Positions 1 to 5,616 of a stretch of DNA of 7,780 nt are shown here, one piece after another. The DNA is from an uncultured Lachnospiraceae bacterium. GTDB taxonomy: Bacteria > Bacillota_A > Clostridia > TANB77 > CAG-508. A program made the position numbers and the translations under genes. Each line of letters begins with the position of its first letter. The first letter of the stretch is position 1. The notes below the pieces were generated by a model that was not told the DNA's origin, made no database searches, and saw only the letters and a list, made by a program, of their open reading frames with translations. The stretch lies in the NCBI GenBank assembly GCA_947165105.1, contig CAMUZC010000074.1, positions 1-7,780 of the forward strand. The letters are read 5' to 3'.

Positions 1-1178
1 TAATTATAATTATTGTGATTATGGCAATAGTAATTGGAATCTTATCATGGTTATTAATTTCTGGAAAAGATATTACAACTCTTTTCGATGATGTAAAACA
101 ATCATTAAATCTTTCATCAGAAAAAAAAGCTGATGAGAAAAAAGATAACGTAAAAGGCGAAGAAGAAGATAAAAAAGAAGATATTTCAGGCAAAGGTGGA
201 GACGATAATGATGTTTCAAGCAACACTAATTTAAAGGATTCATTTAAAGTAAAATATAATACAAGAGGAGTAAGAAATATAACAGTAGGTGGAGCAAGTT
301 TTGTATGTAATGAAGATGTTCCTGAAATTTCAGGAATAAGTTCAGCAGCTGCAAATAAAATGGAGAAGTACTTAACAGATTGGTATGCCAGAGTTTGGGT
401 AGATATAAATGAACAAACAGAAGATGATTATATAAAAGAACTGTTAAGTAATATGGATTATGATATTGGTTTTCATCAATCATATGAAGTAATCTATTTA
501 ACAAACAAATTAGTAACTTTTAAATATACATTTGACGGAGGTCTTGGAGGCGTAAGCTGGGGAAATACTAGTGGAGTTTCATTCGATTTAGAAACTGGTG
601 ATGTAATAGAGATTAAGAATCTAGTTACATCAAAACAAAAATATATTGAAGCATGTAAGGAATATGTTTATGATGAGCTTAAAAAAGACTCAAGATATCA
701 AGAAGTATTAGAAATGCACGGAAATGAGTATGAAGGTATAATAAATTCAGCAATTGAAAAATTAGATGGATATTTAGTTGAAGATGGAATAGTTTGTGTT
801 GAACTTCCAAAATATGAAATAGCAAGTGGTGCATCTGGAGAATTTAGGTTTACAATTCCTTACAGTTTAGTTAAAGATTATATTGATAATAAGTATTTAG
901 AAAACAATTCTAATAATACAAGCCCAAAAGAAGGATATACAACTAAGGAATTAGAAAAAATGGCATTAGACTATTATGAAGCAAAAAATGGTTATAGACC
1001 AGAGTATGTTGCTTCACAAGTAAATGATGATGGTATTGTTGCTATTCAATTATATGACGTTTTTACAGATCATATTAGTACATCAGATTGGTACTCAGTT
1101 GATCCTAAAACAGCCGTTGGCGAAAATATTATGGGAGAAAAAATTGATTTAAAAACAAAACCAGCAAGAGAAAATTAA
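1..1178 (+). CDS. Membrane-anchored DUF4163/DUF3298-like (RsiV/PdaC-type) protein, 5' end missing
   Basis: The reading frame is open to the left edge (codons from base 3), so the true start lies outside; the GTG at 15 falls inside the membrane segment and is not a credible start. Residues are numbered from the codon at 15. A hydrophobic membrane segment runs from the edge to about residue 16. A Lys/Asp/Glu/Ser-rich linker (about 38-72) follows. Residues about 75-290 match the pattern of DUF4163 followed by DUF3298: the small-residue patch GGLGG (175-179), the FDLETGD strand-turn, and YEIASGASGE (from Y267) before a final IPYSLV strand. This arrangement occurs in the lysozyme-sensing anti-sigma RsiV and in PdaC-like wall proteins. 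The tail (about 305-387) is a separate small module with DYYEAKNGYRP and TSDWYSVD (W359), which I know only as a recurrent C-terminal module of clostridial surface proteins. Domain assignment is by pattern, not search. The function is unproven: an envelope sensor or wall-binding protein is likely. A terminator follows directly. Confidence 0.75.
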   Translation, partial: IIIIVIMAIVIGILSWLLISGKDITTLFDDVKQSLNLSSEKKADEKKDNVKGEEEDKKEDISGKGGDDNDVSSNTNLKDSFKVKYNTRGVRNITVGGASFVCNEDVPEISGISSAAANKMEKYLTDWYARVWVDINEQTEDDYIKELLSNMDYDIGFHQSYEVIYLTNKLVTFKYTFDGGLGGVSWGNTSGVSFDLETGDVIEIKNLVTSKQKYIEACKEYVYDELKKDSRYQEVLEMHGNEYEGIINSAIEKLDGYLVEDGIVCVELPKYEIASGASGEFRFTIPYSLVKDYIDNKYLENNSNNTSPKEGYTTKELEKMALDYYEAKNGYRPEYVASQVNDDGIVAIQLYDVFTDHISTSDWYSVDPKTAVGENIMGEKIDLKTKPAREN

Positions 1179-1185
1179 ATAAAAG

Positions 1186-1218
1186 AATTCCGAGTTAGAA
1201 AAAACTCGGAATTTTTTT
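1186..1218 (+). terminator. Intrinsic terminator after the DUF3298-like gene
   Basis: AATTCCGAGTT (1186-1196) pairs perfectly with AACTCGGAATT (1203-1213) around a 6-nt loop and runs into seven T (1212-1218). It lies 7 nt after the stop codon and should end transcription before the sigma operon, so the two units are likely transcribed separately. Confidence 0.93.
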
Positions 1219-1420
1219 GAGTTTAATGAACCACAATTAAAATTGGATTGTCTAAAGCATGTAAGAATAAATTATAAGGGCAATATCTATGATCTAGAGT
1301 GTATTCCTTTTTTTCTATAATAATTTATCTTCCTGCTTGTATTATTCATTACAAAATTAGCTCAAATCGTTTATTTTGCTTATATTGTAGACAAAATAAT
1401 GAACTCCACAACATGTAGTA

Positions 1421-1449
1421 TTGAAAATTATTAAATATATGTTTATAAT
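1421..1449 (+). promoter_or_regulatory. Vegetative (sigma-A type) promoter of the sigma operon
   Basis: TTGAAA (1421-1426), a 17-nt spacer and a perfect TATAAT (1444-1449). Transcription would start near 1456, giving a leader of about 115 nt before the sigma gene. The match is five of six in the -35, six of six in the -10, with ideal spacing. Confidence 0.8.
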
Positions 1450-1501
1450 TTATTTAATGATATACTTTTAAATCAGATTATAAAAAATTTTTTAATATAA
1501 G

Positions 1502-1530
1502 TGATCCAAAGACGAAATATTACTGTCTAA
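1502..1530 (+). promoter_or_regulatory. Candidate ECF-type (autoregulatory) promoter
   Basis: TGATCC (1502-1507), a 16-nt spacer, then TGTCTAA (1524-1530). ECF promoters commonly have an AAC-containing -35 and a CGTC/GTCT-containing -10, about 16 nt apart. The -10 fits well and the -35 only partly. Its position, 40 nt before an ECF sigma gene, supports autoregulation, but this is inference without other promoters to compare. Confidence 0.4.
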
Positions 1531-1570
1531 TATGTATAAGCAGGAAAAATAGAGGATAAGGAGAGAAAAA

Positions 1571-2098
1571 ATGAATCTAGTAGAAGAAGCAAAATTAGGT
1601 AATAACGAAGCTTTTGAGCAATTAATTGAAGCAAACAAATTAAAGATGTATAAAGTTGCAAAATCTATTTTGAAAAATGAAGATGATGTTTGTGATGCTA
1701 TTCAAAATGCTTTAATGAGTGCGTATACTAATTTAAACAAACTTCAAAACAATCAATTTTTTTCAACATGGCTAATAAGAATTTTAATAAATAAATCATA
1801 TGATATTGCAAATAAAAATCAAAGATTGTATACGAATGTAACTGATATAGATGAATACAACACAAATGATAACTTGAAATCATATGACAGCTATGCTTCA
1901 GAATCATTAGTTGAAAATGTTTTAACTAAAATAGATGATGATTTAAAGACAATAACTGTTCTATATTACTACAATGACTACTCAGTAAATGAAATTGCAA
2001 TGATTTTGGATATTCCGGAAGGAACAGTTAAATCAAGATTATCAAGAGCAAGAAGCAAAATTTATGAAATTATAAAAAGTGAGGAGGATGTTTTATGA
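1571..2098 (+). CDS. ECF-family RNA polymerase sigma factor (sigma-70 family)
   Basis: This 175-residue protein is a two-domain sigma factor that would direct RNA polymerase to a small envelope-stress type regulon. The sigma-2 region (about residues 1-78) has the typical opening NEAFEQLIE, the EDDVCDAIQNALMSAY core-binding helix (37-52) and the -10 recognition helix with TWLIRILIN (66-74). A variable acidic linker (about 88-112) follows. The sigma-4 region (about 113-168) carries a helix-turn-helix with SVNEIAMILDIPEGTVKSRLSRAR (two halves, 138-161). Length and the lack of regions 1 and 3 are usual for ECF factors, closest in feel to the SigV/SigW-like groups of Firmicutes. AAGGAG (1558-1563) sits 7 nt before the ATG, which fixes the start. 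The last codons overlap the next gene by 4 nt (ATGA), so the two are translationally coupled, as expected for a sigma/anti-sigma pair. The exact ECF subgroup is not determined. Confidence 0.95.
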   Translation: MNLVEEAKLGNNEAFEQLIEANKLKMYKVAKSILKNEDDVCDAIQNALMSAYTNLNKLQNNQFFSTWLIRILINKSYDIANKNQRLYTNVTDIDEYNTNDNLKSYDSYASESLVENVLTKIDDDLKTITVLYYYNDYSVNEIAMILDIPEGTVKSRLSRARSKIYEIIKSEEDVL

Positions 2099-3780
2099 AC
2101 AGATTAACAGATGAGAAAATTGATGAATTTATTAAATCCAAGTTTAAAAACGACAATCAAATTTCAGACAAAGCAAATTCTGTTTTTTTAAATTTTAATC
2201 CAAAACACTATAATGATCAATTTAGAAATACCTCTGCAGAACATGCCGAAAATAATAATGAACAAACGGTAAAACACGAAATAAAAGACAAATCCAATAA
2301 TACAGACAAAAAGATAATTGAGGTAAACTTTTATCAAAAACTTAACAGGATTTTAAGTGTTGCAGCTGTTTCACTTACAGTTGTTTTGGTTGGAGGTTCA
2401 GTATTATATTTTAATAAAGGCGGTAAAATTGGATTAAATAATCAACCACAAGTTATAACATATAATCAAAAAACTTTAGTACAAAATGAAAAAATGGAAG
2501 TTTCTAATGAAAAAGTTTTAAAAGAAGTAGAAAACGGATTTGTAAAAGCTTATATGTTAGGAAAACGTGATATTGGAATAAATTTGACATCAGAATACTG
2601 GAATGAATATGGTAATGAATTTACTTCGACAGACTGTTATAAAGTTGCAAATATAACTGAAAATGTATCAGATATTTTTGTAGGAGAAATCAGCGGATCA
2701 GGATTGCCATATGTATTTCTTTTAATGGAAGATGGAACAGTGCAATACGTTGATTTACATTGTTATACAAACAATGTATTCTACTTTGAAGCTACCAAAT
2801 TAGAGGGATTGTATGATGTAGTTGAATTAGAACAAAAAACAAGAAAATTCTCATATTCTAATACTGATTATAAATATGTAAATGCAATAAGAAGTGACGG
2901 ATTAAGAAAAGAGATTGAAATTGGTGAAGTAAATGATTGGTATGATAATGTAATAGAAAACTATGATAATTTAAATAAAAAATATATTGAAGCGCATAAT
3001 AAAACATCTATACCGGATGATGGAAAGGGTGACTATACTGTTGATAATATCACATATCTTCAAGTTAATGGAGAATATAGATATGCATATTACCTTAAAG
3101 ATGGAAAATTTTATAGAGTCGAAAAAAGTAGTGCAAAAGAAGAATGTCTTGCAGATGGATGCTCAGGTTATACATTAGATAATTCAGATGGTAGAATATC
3201 TGTATTGTTAAATAAAGATTATATTATTTATGAAAATGATAAAAACATAATTTATAATGAAAATGATGTTGACCGTTCTGGAAGACAAATAGCTGAGAAA
3301 TCAAGCGATGGAATAGTTCTAGAATCAAGAGAAAACGGAAATCTAATTCTTATGTTAGAAATTGGACAATTAGAAAAAATGGGAATTAGTCAAAATGAAA
3401 CTAGAATAAGGGAAAATGTAAGATATAACATTTATGGTTTAGGTGAAAATATATATAATTCAAAAATTAATAAGAATGTCGCAGATGTTAAAGTTTTTAC
3501 AATAGGAAATGTTGCTCCAGATGATACTTTAAGCATTATTTATGCAAAAAAAGATGATACAATAGTATGTATAGATTTAATAGATGCAATTAAATTTTCT
3601 GATTTACACAGAACAAGATTAGTTCTGAAAGGTTCAAGTAATGTAGAAGAATTTAAAAGTGATTTTGTATATGAAGAGAAGGATGGAGCACAGGTTGTAA
3701 AATATGTAACGGTGTTTACTATTGAAAGAGTTACTAACGATATTTATAATAATAGGGAAATTAATTATAATAATTATTAA
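2095..3780 (+). CDS. Predicted membrane anti-sigma factor with large unrecognised extracytoplasmic domain
   Basis: A 561-residue single-pass membrane protein, predicted to hold the upstream sigma factor at the membrane. The role rests on position (ATGA overlap with the sigma gene, AGGAGG at 2082-2087) and topology. Residues 1-85 are cytoplasmic and polar, beginning with an amphipathic LTDEKIDEFIKSKFK helix and a DKANSVFLNF segment. This stretch has no HxxxCxxC zinc motif, so it is not a ZAS-type anti-sigma. The membrane helix spans about 86-106 (ILSVAAVSLTVVLVGGSVLYF). About 455 residues then lie outside the cell. They are rich in short beta-strand patterns (for example GLPYVFLLMEDGTVQYVDL and GEYRYAYYLKDGKFYRVEK) and hold all five cysteines (181, 223, 351, 356, 492). 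C351/C356 form a CLADGC pair that could make a disulfide. I recognise no known family there. It is much longer than typical anti-sigma factors (about 200-300 residues). The neighbouring DUF3298-type sensor domain is not present in it. Confidence 0.8.
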   Translation: MNRLTDEKIDEFIKSKFKNDNQISDKANSVFLNFNPKHYNDQFRNTSAEHAENNNEQTVKHEIKDKSNNTDKKIIEVNFYQKLNRILSVAAVSLTVVLVGGSVLYFNKGGKIGLNNQPQVITYNQKTLVQNEKMEVSNEKVLKEVENGFVKAYMLGKRDIGINLTSEYWNEYGNEFTSTDCYKVANITENVSDIFVGEISGSGLPYVFLLMEDGTVQYVDLHCYTNNVFYFEATKLEGLYDVVELEQKTRKFSYSNTDYKYVNAIRSDGLRKEIEIGEVNDWYDNVIENYDNLNKKYIEAHNKTSIPDDGKGDYTVDNITYLQVNGEYRYAYYLKDGKFYRVEKSSAKEECLADGCSGYTLDNSDGRISVLLNKDYIIYENDKNIIYNENDVDRSGRQIAEKSSDGIVLESRENGNLILMLEIGQLEKMGISQNETRIRENVRYNIYGLGENIYNSKINKNVADVKVFTIGNVAPDDTLSIIYAKKDDTIVCIDLIDAIKFSDLHRTRLVLKGSSNVEEFKSDFVYEEKDGAQVVKYVTVFTIERVTNDIYNNREINYNNY

Positions 3781-3799
3781 AAAAGAAAGGATGATTAAA

Positions 3800-4996
3800 A
3801 TGAGTAATCAGGAAAAAGATAATCAAATGCCAAAAAATTTAAAAGCTAAAACAATAACATTATCAATAATTGTATTGATACTAGTATTAATTTTAGGTGT
3901 TTTAGCAGGTGTTGTTATTTCAGGAAAAGGAGATACAGTAATAAATAAAACTCAAGAAATAATTAAAGGAGAAGAAAATAATAAAGATAGTAAAACATAT
4001 AATTTGTCACAAGATTATATTGCACGTTGGTCTGATAAGGATGATGCAAATTCTATATGGATTAAAAGCATAGATGGTAATACGATAAAATTTGATTTTG
4101 CAATATTTAGAATAGCATCTTTTGATGATATAAAAGCTGATTTGATAAGCGATAGTGAAGCTACATTCAAAACAGATAAAGAAAAAGATGGTATGACATT
4201 AGAGGGAAAATTGAAATTTGAAAATGAAAAAGTTAAATTAGAAATTACAAAATCAGATAGTGATTTAATAGAAAATGGATTTAGCCAAGAGTATAAATAC
4301 AAAAATATAAAAGCAATAGATGAGAATGTTGAAAAAAACGGTGCAAGCCAAAACAATGCAAATACAAAAAATGTATCAAGTGAATCAATATGGTACACAT
4401 GTGATGCATTTAAAATCAAACTTCCAAAATCATGGGAAAACAAGTATAAAGTTGATATTGGTGATTTAGGTGAAGAAGATGGGGGAGATTCATATAATTT
4501 CAGAATTATAAGCGATGATGAGTATTTATTTAGTATTGAAGTAAGAAATACAGAATTAAAAGCTGATTTTATACCTCATGAATTCTTGGGAAGTTATACA
4601 GAAGGAAATAATATAAAATATGTGTATATGATTTATAGATCAGATGCACCTGCTAATGAGGAACCACACACATCAATGATGAAAGATTTTGAAAATTATA
4701 AAGATGATGTTTATGTTAAACAAACATTTGGAAATAAAACATTTTATGCTAAAGATTTTTTAAAAATAGAAAAAGGAAGCATGTATAGATATTATCGTTA
4801 TTATATAGATGAAAATGACAGATTATGCATTTTAAATTACGAAAATAATGTTACTATAGATATAATAGCTGATCATACAGATAAATTAACTTATGATGAA
4901 AAAGAGAACGTAATTCATGCATATCCAATTGGAAAAAGCTTTATGAACAATATTAATAGAGATGTTGATGAAATCATATTTGAGAATCTTAATTAG
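3800..4996 (+). CDS. Single-pass membrane protein with two extracytoplasmic domains, third gene of sigma operon
   Basis: A 398-residue protein of unrecognised family. The ATG at 3800 is chosen because AAAGG (3786-3790) sits 9 nt upstream. A longer TTG-started version would overlap the previous gene and has no ribosome binding site. A short charged cytoplasmic tail (1-17) precedes one membrane helix (about 18-41) ending in VVISGKGD. Outside, residues about 67-172 form a beta-rich domain opening with YIARWSDKDD and including WIKSIDGNTIKFDF, of the kind seen in clostridial anchored proteins. A linker rich in Asn/Ser/Lys (about 173-195) leads to a second domain. That domain starts at W198 (WYTCDAFKIKLPKSW) and runs to the C-terminus, with Tyr-rich strands. 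It has two cysteines (C201 and one near the end). It lies 19 nt after the anti-sigma gene, so it is likely co-transcribed. It may modulate the sensor or be an envelope effector of the sigma pathway; this is inference. Confidence 0.8.
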   Translation: MSNQEKDNQMPKNLKAKTITLSIIVLILVLILGVLAGVVISGKGDTVINKTQEIIKGEENNKDSKTYNLSQDYIARWSDKDDANSIWIKSIDGNTIKFDFAIFRIASFDDIKADLISDSEATFKTDKEKDGMTLEGKLKFENEKVKLEITKSDSDLIENGFSQEYKYKNIKAIDENVEKNGASQNNANTKNVSSESIWYTCDAFKIKLPKSWENKYKVDIGDLGEEDGGDSYNFRIISDDEYLFSIEVRNTELKADFIPHEFLGSYTEGNNIKYVYMIYRSDAPANEEPHTSMMKDFENYKDDVYVKQTFGNKTFYAKDFLKIEKGSMYRYYRYYIDENDRLCILNYENNVTIDIIADHTDKLTYDEKENVIHAYPIGKSFMNNINRDVDEIIFENLN

Positions 4997-5016
4997 ATAT
5001 ATAAGGAGTTGAATAT

Positions 5017-5063
5017 AAAGTCACCTAACACATTATTTCAAATATAATGTATTAGGTGATTTT
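5017..5063 (+). terminator. Long hairpin: probable operon terminator that also masks the amidase Shine-Dalgarno
   Basis: TCACCTAACACATTAT (5021-5036) pairs with ATAATGTATTAGGTGA (5044-5059) with one C-A mismatch around a 7-nt loop. Pairing extends through G-U and three A-U pairs to 5017/5063, and five T follow the core stem (5060-5064). This has the form of an intrinsic terminator for the sigma operon. The 3' arm contains AGGTGAT (5054-5060), the only Shine-Dalgarno at usual distance from the amidase ATG at 5065, while the 5' arm copies the anti-Shine-Dalgarno core UCACCU. A second AAGGAG (5003-5008) lies before the hairpin with no nearby start. A perfect TATAAT (5043-5048) lies within the stem, but no good -35 accompanies it. 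Confidence 0.75.
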
Positions 5064-5064
5064 T

Positions 5065-5535
5065 ATGTCAAAATATAACAGACAAAACATATACAAATAC
5101 GCTCAAAAATGGGCATTATCCCGTAATCCAAAATACTACAATTACGAATACATCGGAGGAGATTGCACAAATTTTGTCTCTCAATGCATCTACGCAGGGT
5201 GTGGTCAAATGAACTATAACAAATTAAATGGCTGGTACTACATAAACGCTAACAATAAATCCCCATCATGGACAGGAGTTGAATTTTTATATGATTTCTT
5301 AATGTCAAATAAAGGAGCGGGACCAAATGGAGAGGAGACCACAATAGATAGATTAGAAATAGGAGATGTTATTCAATTAAGTTTTGATGGTTATAGATAC
5401 GGTCATGGTTTAGTTGTAATAAAAACAGGAAACAGTGTTGAAAATACATTGATTGCGGCACATACATTTGATACGTTTGGAAGATCAGTTTCAAGCTATG
5501 GGTATGAAAAATATAGATGTATCCATTTAATATAA
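5065..5535 (+). CDS. Amidase_6-domain protein (putative cell-wall amidase), no signal peptide
   Basis: The 156-residue protein is essentially a single Amidase_6-type domain (putative amidase, papain/NlpC-like fold). It has the N-terminal YNRQNIYKYAQKWAL helix, the nucleophile motif GGDCTNFVSQC with Cys34, a GWYY...SWTGVEF segment (57-74), and GDVIQL (100-105). GHGLVVI follows with His114, then AAHTFD with His133/Asp136, and the final YRCIHLI strand. Family knowledge suggests hydrolysis of peptide or amide bonds, probably in peptidoglycan; the substrate is unproven. No signal peptide or membrane helix is visible, although many relatives are exported. ATG 5065 is preferred over an in-frame GTG at 5056, because the latter lies inside the AGGTGAT ribosome binding site. 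That site is buried in the upstream hairpin. Codon use shifts within the gene: 9 of 11 Tyr codons are TAC in residues 1-60, but 5 of 6 are TAT afterwards, the latter being normal for this window. Confidence 0.88.
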   Translation: MSKYNRQNIYKYAQKWALSRNPKYYNYEYIGGDCTNFVSQCIYAGCGQMNYNKLNGWYYINANNKSPSWTGVEFLYDFLMSNKGAGPNGEETTIDRLEIGDVIQLSFDGYRYGHGLVVIKTGNSVENTLIAAHTFDTFGRSVSSYGYEKYRCIHLI

Positions 5536-5561
5536 ATAATTTATAATTTAAATAAAAATAT

Positions 5562-5589
5562 TTTACATTTTTCATATAAATGATATAAT
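5562..5589 (+). promoter_or_regulatory. Extended -10 vegetative promoter of the lipoprotein gene
   Basis: TTTACA (5562-5567), a 16-nt spacer and TATAAT (5584-5589), with TG at 5581-5582 forming an extended -10 (TGaTATAAT). The predicted transcript starts near 5596, just before AAAGGGGG (5602-5609) and the ATG at 5617. The lipoprotein therefore has its own promoter. Confidence 0.8.
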
Positions 5590-5616
5590 AAACTCAAATG
5601 AAAAGGGGGAACGAGA

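Larger units (their letters stand above)
1219..1570. other. Long non-coding region upstream of the sigma operon
   Basis: About 350 bp lie between the terminator and the sigma gene. The part from 1219 to about 1420 has no convincing gene, RNA or repeat. A minus-strand frame of about 33 codons (1223-1324) is open but has no start codon or ribosome binding site. The part from 1421 onward is regulatory: a vegetative promoter, a perfect 14-bp palindrome of six A and six T flanked by T/A (1481-1494), a candidate ECF promoter and the ribosome binding site. The A/T palindrome abuts the ECF candidate and could act as an UP-like or curved element (inference). Confidence 0.6.

Noticed and set aside
15..17. 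GTG as start of the leftmost gene
   Set aside because: The frame is open to base 3 and already reads a membrane-type Ile run; no ribosome binding site precedes it. The gene is truncated by the window edge.
244..504. 86-residue minus-strand frame opposite the DUF3298-like gene
   Set aside because: It is a His/Leu/Tyr-rich shadow of the coding strand with no family features.
1223..1324. Minus-strand open frame ending in NPILIVVH, considered as a gene remnant
   Set aside because: It has no start codon or ribosome binding site, is only about 33 codons, is preceded by several stops in the same frame, and matches no family I recognise.
3722..3799. Longer TTG-started version of the third operon gene (26 extra residues, very Ile-rich)
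   Set aside because: It overlaps the end of the anti-sigma gene, has no ribosome binding site, and would add a second hydrophobic stretch; ATG 3800 has AAAGG at the right distance.
4015..4443. 142-residue minus-strand frame opposite the third operon gene
   Set aside because: It is antisense to a well-supported gene, has a Phe/Ser/Leu-rich composition typical of the reverse strand of AT-rich coding DNA, and has no ribosome binding site support.
5056..5064. In-frame GTG start for the amidase
   Set aside because: The GTG is part of the AGGTGAT ribosome binding site that serves the ATG at 5065.
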